A DNA stretch of 64,000 nucleotides from Sphaerisporangium perillae. Its GTDB lineage: Bacteria > Actinomycetota > Actinomycetes > Streptosporangiales > Streptosporangiaceae. Each line of letters begins with the position of its first letter. The first letter of the stretch is position 1. Position numbers and translations under genes: made by a program. Below, in pieces: positions 53,698-62,386 of this stretch. A model generated the notes under the pieces. It was not told where the DNA came from, searched no databases, and saw only the letters and a list, made by a program, of their open reading frames with translations. The stretch lies in the NCBI RefSeq assembly GCF_023276435.1, contig NZ_JALLPO010000039.1:1-64000 (forward strand), given 5' to 3'.

Positions 53698-54537
53698 ATG
53701 GCTGAACGTCCGGGACGCAGGAACCCGCAGATCACCCACGCGCAGGTGCAGCGAGTCGAGCGGCTCACCCCCCACATGATCCGAGTCGTGCTGGGTGGCC
53801 CCGGCCTGGCGGGGTTCACCGCGGGCCAGTACACCGACCACTACATCAAGCTGCTGTTCCCCGCCGAAGGTGTGACGTACCCGGAACCCTTCGACCTCCA
53901 GCACATCCGCGCCGAGTTCCCGCGCGAGCAGTGGCCGCGGATGCGCACCTACACCGTGCGCCGCTGGAACGCCGAGGAACGCGAGCTGTCCGTCGACTTC
54001 GTCTACCACGGGCCGGAAGGCCTCGCCGGACCATGGGTCGCCAGTGTCCAACCCGGCGACGAGGTGCGCTTCACCGGCCCCGGCGGCGCCTACGCTCCGG
54101 ACTCGGCCGCGGATTGGCACCTGCTCGCCGGCGACGAGAGCGCACTCCCCGCCATCTCAGCCGCGCTGGAGCGGCTGCCGCAGGACGCGCGGGCACACGC
54201 CTTCATCGAGGTCAGCGGCCCTGAGGAGGAGCAGAAGCTGGAATCGCCCGGCAACGTCTCGATCACTTGGCTGCACCGGGGCGACGCCCGCGTCGGCGAC
54301 GCCCTCGTCCGCGCGATCCGCGACCTCGACTTTCCCTCTGGTGAGCTCCAGGCATTCGTGCACGGCGAGGCAGGCTTCGTCAAAGAACTCCGGCGGCTGC
54401 TGCGCGTCGAGCTCGGCGTGCCCCGGGAGCGGCTGTCCATCTCGGGCTACTGGCGCATCGGCCAGGACGAGGACATCTGGCAGGCCACCAAGCGCGACTG
54501 GAACCGCCAGGTCGAGGAGGAGCAGGAGACCACGTGA
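53698..54537 (+). CDS. Siderophore-interacting protein (FAD/NAD(P)H ferric-siderophore reductase)
   Basis: 279 residues: N-terminal flavin barrel (RMRTYTVRRW, GPEGLAGPW, PGDEVRFTGPGGAY, binding FAD), SIP middle part and a C-terminal ESALPAISAAL/HGEAGFVKELRRLL NAD(P)H domain with YWRIGQDED near the end. Reduces ferric-siderophores to release iron. AAGGAG RBS 6 bp upstream of ATG 53698. The next, broken RHH gene overlaps its stop by GTGA. Confidence 0.93.
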   Translation: MAERPGRRNPQITHAQVQRVERLTPHMIRVVLGGPGLAGFTAGQYTDHYIKLLFPAEGVTYPEPFDLQHIRAEFPREQWPRMRTYTVRRWNAEERELSVDFVYHGPEGLAGPWVASVQPGDEVRFTGPGGAYAPDSAADWHLLAGDESALPAISAALERLPQDARAHAFIEVSGPEEEQKLESPGNVSITWLHRGDARVGDALVRAIRDLDFPSGELQAFVHGEAGFVKELRRLLRVELGVPRERLSISGYWRIGQDEDIWQATKRDWNRQVEEEQETT

Positions 54538-54700
54538 ACCCACGGCGAGCCGGGTCACGCCAGGCGCAGCTGCACCAAGGGTCTCGTTCAGGGTGCCCGA
54601 GGAGCTGCGCGAACGCGCCAAGGCCCGCGCCGAACAAGAGGGCAAGACGGTCTCCGCATTGGCCCGAGAAGCCTTTGAACAATTCCTGCAATCAGGCTGA
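54534..54700 (+). pseudogene. Frameshifted ribbon-helix-helix (CopG-like) protein
   Basis: GTG 54534 overlaps the SIP stop and reads NPRRAGSRQAQLHQ; after one lost base, frame +2 reads VSFRVPEELRERAKARAEQ, EGKTVSALAREAFEQFLQS to the stop at 54700. The two parts together match a small RHH DNA-binding/antitoxin protein. No intact start exists for the second frame. No toxin partner is visible. Confidence 0.65.
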
Positions 54701-54810
54701 TCCGACTGAGGCGCAATTATGCAAGCGGCGGAGGGCTCCCCGCGAGCGACCGTGACTGACCGCTGTTGACCGCCCTTAGTGGCCCGCTAATGGCCGGGCG
54801 ATTTGGAGGG

Positions 54811-54990
54811 TCAAGGCGCGGTGCTCACCCGGGGGCAGGGCTTGCCGGCGTCCTTGGCGCGGATGGCCGTGGTGATGATGGTGTCGAGCCTGTCCCGGGT
54901 AGTCACCAGGTTGCCGATCTGCTGGTCGATGCGGTCCCGCTCGGCCGACAGCCGGTCGAGTAGCTCGGGCAGCTCGCCGATGCGCGTCGC
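54811..54990 (-). pseudogene. Fragment of a MerR-family coiled-coil C-terminus
   Basis: Minus-strand codons read ELPELLDRLSAERDRIDQQ, then IGNLVTTRDRLDTIITTAIRA and KPCPR before the stop at 54811. This looks like the antiparallel coiled-coil dimerisation helix of MerR-like regulators. No HTH domain is present. It runs into the HAD remnant in another frame. Confidence 0.4.
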
Positions 54991-55072
54991 CGACCTCCTC
55001 GACCCACGTTCGGAACGCCTAATCGAGGTCGATGAGCGTGTTATCCAGGTCGAAGAGTGCAGGCCATTGCAC
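54965..55072 (-). pseudogene. HAD-superfamily hydrolase N-terminal remnant with in-frame TAG
   Basis: GTG 55072 reads QWPALFDLDNTLIDLD (the HAD motif I, DxDxT, with the nucleophile Asp), then TAG at 55019-55021, then AFRTWVEEVGDAHRR in the same frame. The stop interrupts a conserved N-terminus, and nothing of motifs II-IV is seen. Hence a relic, fused to the MerR fragment. Confidence 0.65.
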
Positions 55073-55182
55073 AGCCGCACATCTTATGCAGCCTCGTCTC
55101 TGGGACCAGCGATCATGCCGCTTCAGAACGCATCAGAGTTGAAAGCGTACCCCTTGAGGCATTGACCAATTAAAATCCACCC

Positions 55183-55737
55183 GTGGCGACTTCAGACGGG
55201 GTGCGTGTCAGGGTTGGGACGGTCGTCGATGCCCCGATGGTGCTAGCTCTGTTCGATCGTGCGGTGGAGTGGCTTGTCGCGCTGGGGCTGGATGGCCAGT
55301 GGGGATCGATACCGTGGTCAGCGCAGCCGAAATCTGTCGCGGGAATCACGCGTCTTTCGGGCAGCGGTGGGATGAGGGTGGCAGAGATCGATGGCGTCCC
55401 GGTCGGGGCCATGTGGTTGGGCGATGCTCCGGACTTCGTCCCTGCGGTATGTGAGCCAGAGATCTTCATTGACGCGTTCGTCGTCGACCGGCGCTATGCC
55501 GGGCACCACATTGGGCAGGTCCTCCTCGACCAAGCTCGAACCGAAGCGACCGGTCGCGGGATCGGGTTGCTCAGGCTCGACTGCTGGGCAGGTGGAGATC
55601 AAAAGCTGATCCGCTACTACGAAAGAGCCGGCTTCACTCGCGCCGAACGCTTTACGCTCCCCCACATACTCGATGGCTGGGAGGGACAGGTTCTGACCCA
55701 GCGCATCGGATCAGGGCGCATGCCTCATGATCAATGA
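55183..55737 (+). CDS. GNAT-family N-acetyltransferase
   Basis: 184 residues. AEIDGVPVGAMWLGD (beta4), DAFVVDRRYAGHHIGQVLLDQART (motif A; the acetyl-CoA pyrophosphate loop RxxxGHxIG), LRLDCWAGGDQKLIRYYERAGFTRAERF (motif B). Acetylates an unknown amine or small molecule. GTG 55183, no strong RBS. GC is lower than in core genes (55150-55740), suggesting acquisition. Confidence 0.88.
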   Translation: MATSDGVRVRVGTVVDAPMVLALFDRAVEWLVALGLDGQWGSIPWSAQPKSVAGITRLSGSGGMRVAEIDGVPVGAMWLGDAPDFVPAVCEPEIFIDAFVVDRRYAGHHIGQVLLDQARTEATGRGIGLLRLDCWAGGDQKLIRYYERAGFTRAERFTLPHILDGWEGQVLTQRIGSGRMPHDQ

Positions 55738-56058
55738 AACCGCCCACTACTCCCAGCTCAGTGCATTTCGATCGGAGCGGGCGGCTATGGCGCGGAGCAT
55801 GACTCTCCGAATGAGCCCGCTTCGTGATCGCCACGCACTGCTCCCTTGCCGCCGCTGACGCACGCGAAGGGAGGGACTGGGGTGCGATGGCGGACACCCC
55901 AAAACAGGATGATGGGGTACGCTTCCGGTTAGCGTTTCGGGACGCAACCGGTCCGCGGAAAGGGCTCAGCCCACCCGAGCCTCAGTGTGTTCATGGTGTC
56001 ATTCCTCCTTTTCGGCCCGAAGGTGCGGACGTCGGGCATATCCGAAAGGGAGGTCTTT
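55738..56058. other. 321-bp intergenic region without a recognisable gene
   Basis: No coding pattern I can support. A GGGAGG RBS at 56048-56053 serves the ankyrin gene. A short open frame on either strand lacks GC3 bias. Confidence 0.5.
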
Positions 56059-57482
56059 GTGGCCAACCGTCTGCCCGAAAACCCCAGCCTTGACCACCTG
56101 AAGAACGAGGCCAAGCAACTGCTGCGCGGCGTACGTGCGGGCGAGCTCCGCGCGCTAGCGACGGCGGGCGGGTGGTATCCAGGACAGCTGTCAGAACTGC
56201 GGTTGGCCGGCGCGCAACTGGTGGTGGCCCGCAAGTACGGCTTCACGAGCTGGTCGCAGCTGCGGGCACAACTGAAGATGGTGGACAAGTTCGCGCGCCG
56301 ACCACACGAGGTGGGCCCCTCGGCCGACCCCGCAACCGAGTTCCTGCGGCTGGCCTGCCGACCTACCACGGCCCCCCGAGCACCGAGGCCGCGGCGCGGC
56401 TGCTAGCCGCCCATCCCCAGATAGCCGACGCGTCGGTGTGGACGATGGCGGCGGTCGGCGACGCCGCGGGGATAGCCCACGCGGTCGCGGTCGACCCCGC
56501 ATCGGCTCAGGCATACGGCGGGCCGTTCGGCTGGGAACCGCTGCTGTATCTGACCTGTTCACGAGTGGCGCAGGCCAACGCCGTGAGGACGGCGCGGGTC
56601 CTGCTGGCGGCGGGAGCAGATCCGAACGCCGGCTACCTGCCTGAGGGCATGGGACCGCCATTCACCGCATTGACCGGGGCCCTGGGCGGGGGAGAACTGG
56701 GGCAACCGCCGCACCCGCGGGGCCTGGAGCTGGCCCGAGTGCTCCTGGCGGCCGGGGCGGACGCCAACGACGGCAGAGCCCTGTACAACCGCGGAGTCCT
56801 GGGTGACGACACCGGCTACCTGGAGTTGCTGCTGGAGTTCGGCCTTGGCCGCGGGGACGGCGGGCCGTGGAAGGCCAGGCTGGGACGCGTGCAGGACTCG
56901 CCGGCCCGCATGCTGGAGAACACCGTGCTGACAGCTGCGTTGCGTGGCCAGGCACGGCAGATACGGTGCCTGCTGGCGCACGGCGCGCCCGCCGACGCCA
57001 AGGGTGACGGGCATCCGTTCTTCGGCGGGCACACGGCGCTGGAGCTGGCGCTGCTCGGCGGGCATACGGAGGTCGCGCGACTCCTGGCCGACGCGGGGGC
57101 CTCGGGCACGCTACGCGGGCTGGGCGCCGCAGAGGCGGCGATCATGCGAGGGGATCGGGAGCAGGTCGAGCAGCTGCTGAGCGTCGATCCGGGACTGGCC
57201 GGGCAACTCCTGACGCGGCGGCGGGATTTGCTCATCAAGGCCGCGGAGTACGGGCGAGTGCCGGCCGTACGGCTGGCCTGCGCGCTGGGCTTCGACGTGA
57301 ACGCACGCCTCCCATCGACGGCGTTGCACAAGGCGGCGCGGGCAGGCAACCTGCCGATGGTGCGAGCGCTTTTGGAGCTGGGAGCTGACCGGTCACTACG
57401 GGAGTCCGATTACGACGCCACCCCGCTGGAGTGGGCACAGTTCGCCGGCCAGGCCGAGGTGGCGGAGCTCTTGAGCCAGTAG
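56059..57482 (+). pseudogene. Ankyrin-repeat protein split by a one-base deletion
   Basis: GTG 56059 (RBS GGGAGG) reads ANRLPENPSLDHLKNEAK, KYGFTSWSQLRAQLK and ends its homology at EFLRLAC (56356-56358). From 56361 the next frame continues TYHGPPSTEAAARLLAAHP and then many ankyrin repeats (LLAAGADPNAGY, LLAAGADANDG, LALLGGHTEVARLLADAG, LLELGADRSLRE) to the stop at 57482. A missing T between 56359 and 56360 would restore C-L-T-Y. Either a real pseudogene, a sequencing error, or a programmed shift. Confidence 0.85.
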
Positions 57483-57610
57483 CGGCCGGCTCACTAACGA
57501 GCCAACGACGGTGAGCGCAGGGCCACCCGGAGGGGGTGCCGATGGTCATCGTCCGCATCGTCCTCCTGCCGGAACCCACTGCCGCGACACGACACTGCCC
57601 AGCTACCCCG

Positions 57611-57658
57611 CATCGCCAGTGCTCTCCACCTCACTCACTGTGCAGAGCACTGGCGATG
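57611..57658. repeat. Perfect 15-bp inverted repeat
   Basis: CATCGCCAGTGCTCT (57611-57625) and its exact complement AGAGCACTGGCGATG (57644-57658), separated by 18 bp. It lies 130 bp past the ankyrin stop and 100 bp before the recombinase remnant; a terminator, or an ancient recombination/IS end. Confidence 0.75.
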
Positions 57659-57757
57659 TCTGCGGCGAAGACATATAGCGGCCCGTTCTCTCCCCAGCAA
57701 GCTGATCAGGCCCACCCTGCCACCGAGCACGTTTATGGACACCGCCGGAGGTGGCTG

Positions 57758-57937
57758 ATGACAGTTTGGGCGTACGCACGCGTCTCGACGCGTGATCAGA
57801 ATCCGCAGCTCCAGCTCGACGCCCTGGCGGCCAGCGGCTACGACGAACTGGTCATGGAAAAGGAGTCCGGCATCGGTACTGGTGAGCTCGCCTATTCAAC
57901 TGTCGCGAGTTATCGGCAACGTGGACCTCGATGGTGA
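57758..57937 (+). pseudogene. Serine recombinase N-terminal fragment
   Basis: ATG 57758 with GGAGGTGG RBS reads TVWAYARVSTRDQNPQLQL (catalytic Ser in ARVSTRDQ), then ALAASGYDELVMEKESG, the normal start of resolvase/invertase proteins. From 57873, where the direct repeat begins, homology stops and the frame closes at 57937. The catalytic arginines and DNA-binding domain are gone. Confidence 0.8.
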
Positions 57938-57951
57938 CTGTCCGTGCTCTC
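57873..57951. repeat. Imperfect direct repeat, copy A
   Basis: A 79-bp sequence beginning TCGGTACT that recurs at 59114-59191 in the same orientation with roughly three quarters of positions equal, including a CTGTC(A/G)CGAGT core and the shared end TCCGTGCTCTC. Copy A lies immediately past the stop of the binding-protein gene, and cuts into the recombinase fragment. Confidence 0.75.
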
Positions 57952-59049
57952 TCAGCTGGCGTGAAGGATGCGAAAGCGATCGGGTTCCGCCGGATCTCGA
58001 TCAACGACTTGGATGGGCGTCCAAGCCCATTGCCAAACGCTGATGCCTGGCGTGCGGGAGAACCGGATCTGACCGCGGGTGCCTTCGACTGCAACGCGCG
58101 GCCAGGTTTCGGCAGTGCGTGCCGAACGCAGCACATCGGCGAGGACGGCGACTGTGTCGTAGCCCTCGAAGGCGACGAAGGAGGGCGCTGCGCCCAGCCG
58201 CTCACGGAGGGCCGTCTCGACTCGTGCACCGAGTGGGCTGAGGCGCTCGGGTAGGTAGCGCAAGAACGGGATCGCGGCTCCGTCGTCGCCCAGCAAAGTC
58301 GCCCATTCGGCGAACTCCGGTTGCCCGGCCGGAGCACCGATCATGATCTCGGCGAGTCGCTGGTCGCGGCGGACAGACTTGACGATCGATACTGCCAGCT
58401 CCGGGTGGCCGACCAGAAGAAGGAGGGCACTCGCGCGATTGCCGACGAGTTCGTCGCACACGGCCGTGGGGCCGAGCGCGCGCATGTCGAGTTCGATGAC
58501 GGTGCCGCCGCGTGGAGCGAGGCAGTCCCGCAGAATGCGGGCCCCAGCTGCCCAGTACACACTCGGCTGGGCTGCTACGGCGATTCGACTGTGGCCCGCG
58601 CTGAGGAGGAAGTCTGCGTAGACCTGCCAGCCGTGGGACTGCGCCGGGGCCAGGCGCGCGACCCATTCCGTCGGCTGTTCGGTGAGCGCGTCGAGAACCG
58701 CTGACGAGCAGAGGAATGGCAGGCCGAGCGCGTCGGCCCTGGCAGCAGCGGCGCGAGCGACGACGCTGTGATACTCCCCCGCCAAGGCAGCCACACCCAG
58801 GCGAGCCAATTCATCCACGGCCGCCGCGGCCCTCTGTGGATCAGCCGCGGTGTCTCGGACCACCAGCTCGAGTGGTCTTCCGACGATCCCGCCGGCGTCA
58901 TTAACTTCGCGAACGGCCAGCTCGAGTCCAGCGAGCAAGTGTTGGCCTGCCTGGACCCAGCCGGGCCGAGTTAGCGGAACGAGAGCGCCGATCTGGACGG
59001 GTGATCCGTCAGTCCGCTCCGCTACAAGCGGCGATCGTGGCGTATTCAT
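57952..59049 (-). CDS. Type 1 periplasmic-binding-fold protein (branched-chain amino acid-type), no signal peptide
   Basis: 365 residues. TRPGWVQAGQHLLAGLELAVREVNDAGGIVG and LVVRDTAADPQRAAAAVDEL are typical of Leu/Ile/Val-type binding proteins (PBP1), with ALAGEYHSVVARAAA and AFEGYDTVAVLADVL in the later lobe. There is no signal peptide or lipobox, so it is probably cytoplasmic, perhaps a sensor, as in known stand-alone actinomycete relatives. No permease genes are nearby. Bounded by imperfect direct repeats at 57873-57951 and 59114-59191, so the gene may have been moved as a cassette. Confidence 0.82.
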   Translation of the reverse strand: MNTPRSPLVAERTDGSPVQIGALVPLTRPGWVQAGQHLLAGLELAVREVNDAGGIVGRPLELVVRDTAADPQRAAAAVDELARLGVAALAGEYHSVVARAAAARADALGLPFLCSSAVLDALTEQPTEWVARLAPAQSHGWQVYADFLLSAGHSRIAVAAQPSVYWAAGARILRDCLAPRGGTVIELDMRALGPTAVCDELVGNRASALLLLVGHPELAVSIVKSVRRDQRLAEIMIGAPAGQPEFAEWATLLGDDGAAIPFLRYLPERLSPLGARVETALRERLGAAPSFVAFEGYDTVAVLADVLRSARTAETWPRVAVEGTRGQIRFSRTPGISVWQWAWTPIQVVDRDPAEPDRFRILHAS

Positions 59050-59113
59050 GCGTTGGCGTCTCCCGTGTGACGATTGGGTTGCAGTATGCCCGCATTACAG
59101 AGTGGCAACGACC

Positions 59114-59191
59114 TCGGTACTCGTGGGATCGCCTAGTCAACTGTCACGAGTGTCGACAACGTCAAGTTCAATGGTCACCGTCCGTGCTCTC
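59114..59191. repeat. Imperfect direct repeat, copy B
   Basis: 78-bp partner of the repeat at 57873-57951, same orientation. Its right end covers the last codons and stop of the tyrosine recombinase fragment. So the repeat may derive from 3' flanking DNA of two recombinase copies. Confidence 0.75.
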
Positions 59192-59700
59192 CGGAGGCGT
59201 AGTGGGTCCAGGCTCCGCCGCCCTCGTTGAGAAGTCGGGCGGTGGTTTTGTCGTGGTAGCCGAGGGCATCGGCGACGACGGGAGCCGGCATCTCAAGGAG
59301 CTGCTGGCGGATGGCGGCGCCACGGCCGGCGGCCGCTGGGATGCCGATCTCTCTGAGGAGCGCGGACAAATGGTCGGGGCGGCAGGGCTGGCCCGCTCGG
59401 CGGCCAGGGAACATCCAGCGAGAGGCGCGGTTGGTGGCGGTGTTCATGTTGTCGCGAGTCGCGATGTAGTCCAGTAGCAGGGATGCGACCGGCTCGGGAA
59501 CGGGTGAGGGCGGGTTCCCAAGTCGCAGGAACACTGCCTCTCCGTCGCGGAGCAGGTCGTCGATGGTGAGCTGGACGACCCGGGTGAGGGGTTGCGCGTA
59601 GAGAAGCACGATGAGTCCGGCGACACGCAGAAGCCGGGAACGTCGGCATCAAGTAACAGGCGGCGGAGGGCAGTCAGACGCTCGTCCTTGATCAGGGGTG
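59175..59700 (-). pseudogene. Tyrosine recombinase/integrase C-terminal fragment, frameshifted
   Basis: Minus strand: LIKDERLTALRRLLLDADVP (about 59690-59640) in one frame, then LLYAQPLTRVVQLTIDDLL, FLRLGNPPSPVPEPVA, ALLREIGIPAAAGR and ALGYHDKTTARLLNEGG in another. This is the catalytic half of a phage-type integrase-like protein of a kind common in actinomycetes. N-terminal SAM-like domain is missing and at least one frameshift exists. Confidence 0.75.
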
Positions 59701-59702
59701 GC

Positions 59703-59834
59703 CGGCGGGAGATCACCTTCGCCCAACTGGACGTAGTCAAGGCCTGGGGCGATGGCAGCAGCGTGGGAACCGACGGCACCCAGGTCGACACCTACATCGA
59801 CAACCTGCTGGCCGAAGCCGGCATCAGGTACGGA
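59703..59834 (+). pseudogene. Tn3-family transposase fragment, 5' part
   Basis: Codons read REITFAQLDVVKAWGDG, GTDGTQVDTYIDNLLAEAG and IRYG, matching the catalytic region of Tn3 transposases (the DGTxxDTYxDNLLAE motif). Homology stops at 59834; the expected next block occurs at 61273. Strand is plus. Confidence 0.7.
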
Positions 59835-60081
59835 ACTGGAGTACGCACGGGTTCCGGAAAGAGATACCCCCCTGGGTTTGTTGAGCATTCAGGCTGGTCA
59901 GCGGGTTGATGCTCAGGAAGGCATGTTAGGCAAGTAGGTCATCCTGCGGTCAGCTCGGTGAGCAGGCTGGTGATGTGCTGCCTACCTGCTTGCGGGCCGA
60001 TCTTGTCGATGCCGGAGATTTTCGTGATGCACGCGTTGGCGGCCCGAGGACATTCCCGTCGAAGAGGTTCTCGACGAGTGG

Positions 60082-61023
60082 CTATGCGGGGCGCAGAAGC
60101 TCCTCGCGCCTGGTCAGCAGTTGGGCGCGCTCAGCCAGCAACTGGGCGTGGCGCGCCTTCAGGTACGCCCCGGAGTCGCGCACCCATTGCGCCAGCTTCT
60201 TCACCTCGGCCCTGGTCTTCTCGATGCGCTGATGCTTGAGCACATCGCTGATGATGTTGTCGAAGAAGGCGTCCACAAACCACCGCGTGTCCACCTTGGG
60301 CATCACCGGCCGGGCCGCGATCCCGGTGTCGGCCAGCTCGCGGGCGAAGACGTCCAGAGCCCGCTGGGCATGCCAGGCGGCCTTGTCGGCACTGGTCAGC
60401 TTGTCGTGCTCGTAGGCGTCGGCGAGCGGGCCGCCGCCGAACACGTCGAAGGTGGAGGCGTTCCTGGCGGAGTCGAGGAAGCGCAGCACGACGCCGAGCG
60501 CCTCGTGCGCGCCCTGCCCAGCCTGGCAGGCCTCCTCACACTCGCGCACATCGGCACTTAACCGGTCGAGCGCGGCGCCGAGGTCGGCCAGCTCACGCGC
60601 GCGCGGATCGCCGCTCCGGATGAGCTGCTGCTCCTTCTCGGCCAGCAACCGGGCGTACTCCCGGGACGCGGGGTCGAGCACGGCCAGCTCGGCGACGGCC
60701 GCCGCCGCGTCGACTTCGAGCTGCGCCAGTCGGGCGCGGTGACCGTCCACGCGTTCCCTGGCCACTGCCGCCTCGGCGCGCTCGCGCTCTAGCCGCTCCT
60801 CGCGGTTGCCCAGCATGCGGGCCAGGACGGCGGACAGCCCGCCTTCCAGCCGGGCGACGTCACGCTCCTCCTCGACCAGCTCGAACTCCAGATCCTCCAG
60901 GGTGCTACGGACATCCTTGATCTGTTGCGCGGTGGTCTCACGCAGGTGCCGAACGTGCTCGGCGCGGTGCATTCTGGCAGCCGCCTCGCGCAGCCGTTCG
61001 TCAAGCTCCGAGGAGAGGGTCAC
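60082..61023 (-). CDS. Coiled-coil protein of unknown function
   Basis: 313 residues. Residues 1-165 are long Arg/Glu/Ala helices (LREAAARMHRAEHVRHL, RLERERAEAAVARERV), strongly coiled coil; the second half has FDVFGGGPLADAYEHDKL and WFVDAFFDNIISDVLKHQRIEK, looking globular. No TM, no nucleotide motif. GTG 61023 is the best start in frame. It lies within the interval that splits a Tn3 transposase relic, so may have arrived as cargo. Function unknown. Confidence 0.65.
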   Translation of the reverse strand: MTLSSELDERLREAAARMHRAEHVRHLRETTAQQIKDVRSTLEDLEFELVEEERDVARLEGGLSAVLARMLGNREERLERERAEAAVARERVDGHRARLAQLEVDAAAAVAELAVLDPASREYARLLAEKEQQLIRSGDPRARELADLGAALDRLSADVRECEEACQAGQGAHEALGVVLRFLDSARNASTFDVFGGGPLADAYEHDKLTSADKAAWHAQRALDVFARELADTGIAARPVMPKVDTRWFVDAFFDNIISDVLKHQRIEKTRAEVKKLAQWVRDSGAYLKARHAQLLAERAQLLTRREELLRPA

Positions 61024-61272
61024 GCAATGACGACGAACGGGCCGGACCGGATGTTCCGCGCAGCTCGCCGAGCTTACACAGCGACCGCCGGCCAACGTGC
61101 CTTACGACCCCCGAATACTTGTCAGGCACGTTCGCCGGGAACGCACTTGCCTTACCTGCCTGACGTCTTCTCAGCACCCCAGATAACCGACTCCCCTCGG
61201 GTGCTCCTGACCCAGGTCACGTGCAGGTTCTGCCTGGACGACGGCCAGGAATCGCCGAACCCGCGCGCTTCA

Positions 61273-61378
61273 GGGTTTGGCGGAATCGCCTACCACTACG
61301 GCTGCGACAACTACATCGCCCTGTTCTCCCGGTTCGTGCCGTGCGGGGCGTGGGAGGCGATCTACATCATCGGCGGGA
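61273..61378 (+). pseudogene. Tn3-family transposase fragment, continuation
   Basis: Reads GFGGIAYHYGCDNYIALFSRF then VPCGAWEAIYIIGG, the block that directly follows the DNLLAExxIRYG motif in Tn3 transposases. It is the natural continuation of the fragment ending at 59834. Both are on the plus strand. Confidence 0.75.
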
Positions 61379-61396
61379 GCCGAATTGTGCGCGTGA

Positions 61397-62386
61397 TCAG
61401 GAGGCGGGCGGTGGCGCGCTTCCGTTGTAGAACGGGTTCTCGGGCAGATGCTCGGGTGTGACGAGCAGCCGGATCACGCCGGCCTTCACCTGCCACGCGT
61501 TCCAGACGATCCAGCCGGGTCCGACCCGGTCCGCAGGTAGCGGGTCAAAGGACGACATATTGCCCGTTTTCTTATCCGTCCGAATGAGGCTGAACACCGC
61601 GGTCAGGTTACGCTTGCGTGCCTCAGCCAGGATGTCGTCCACGGGGCGGCCGTTTCGCAGCCGGACCCCGTCGAACATCTCGCCTGGTGCCATGGCCGAG
61701 TCGAAGTTCGCGTATTCCTCTCCCGGCTTCGCCTGGCGTCCCAGTCTGACGTCCACGTTGCCGGTGAAACCGGCGGGGATCCGCATCACCATGAGGCAGT
61801 GGCTGTCCTCTCCTGGCTGGCATCCCTTGGGTGCCGTCTCCATCGAGAGGGCGACACCGTTGAACCGGGGGCCGGAGGGGTCTGGCTTAGCTTCCGGGTC
61901 GGGGCGAGAGGAACCGTTGTCCGCAATGATCATCCCCAGGGTCTTCCCCACTCCGCCTGGCGAGACGGGCACCGGGCGCAGATTGACGTTCAGGCCGACC
62001 GCGTGGAACGCCTCGGTGTACTTGTCGTGATCGGCGAACGGGTCCTTGATGCGGGCGACATACTGGTCGCCTTCCCGGTGGATCTCCACCGCGGAGTTGG
62101 CGTAGGAGACCGCCACGCCACGTCCGTCCTCCAGCAGGCTCGGACCCACCACGATGCCTGTTGCGAGCACGGCCGCAGCGGCCAGGCCCAACACAAGACG
62201 GCGAGGCCTGCGCGGAGCGTACCGACGAGTACGCCCCAGCCCCATGGGGGCGATGCCGGGCTCTTGGGCGGCGATCGAGGCCAGCAACGCCCGTGCCCCC
62301 GCACCGGACGCGTGGCTGTCCGGCTGTCCGGGCTCGACCGGGGCCAGTGGCCTCAGCAGTTCGTTGATCTCATCGACGTTCCTCAC
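61397..62386 (-). CDS. CU044_5270-like membrane protein, putative anti-sigma partner
   Basis: 329 residues: cytoplasmic N-terminus (MRNVDEINELLRPLAP..., about 1-60), one TM (about 63-82), and an extracytoplasmic domain to the end, with a CxxxxxxxC pair near the middle (KGCQPGEDSHC). The layout recalls actinobacterial CU044_5270-type proteins encoded behind ECF sigma factors. Its ATG overlaps the sigma stop by 4 bp, so the two are co-translated and it may hold the sigma at the membrane (inference). Confidence 0.7.
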   Translation of the reverse strand: MRNVDEINELLRPLAPVEPGQPDSHASGAGARALLASIAAQEPGIAPMGLGRTRRYAPRRPRRLVLGLAAAAVLATGIVVGPSLLEDGRGVAVSYANSAVEIHREGDQYVARIKDPFADHDKYTEAFHAVGLNVNLRPVPVSPGGVGKTLGMIIADNGSSRPDPEAKPDPSGPRFNGVALSMETAPKGCQPGEDSHCLMVMRIPAGFTGNVDVRLGRQAKPGEEYANFDSAMAPGEMFDGVRLRNGRPVDDILAEARKRNLTAVFSLIRTDKKTGNMSSFDPLPADRVGPGWIVWNAWQVKAGVIRLLVTPEHLPENPFYNGSAPPPAS

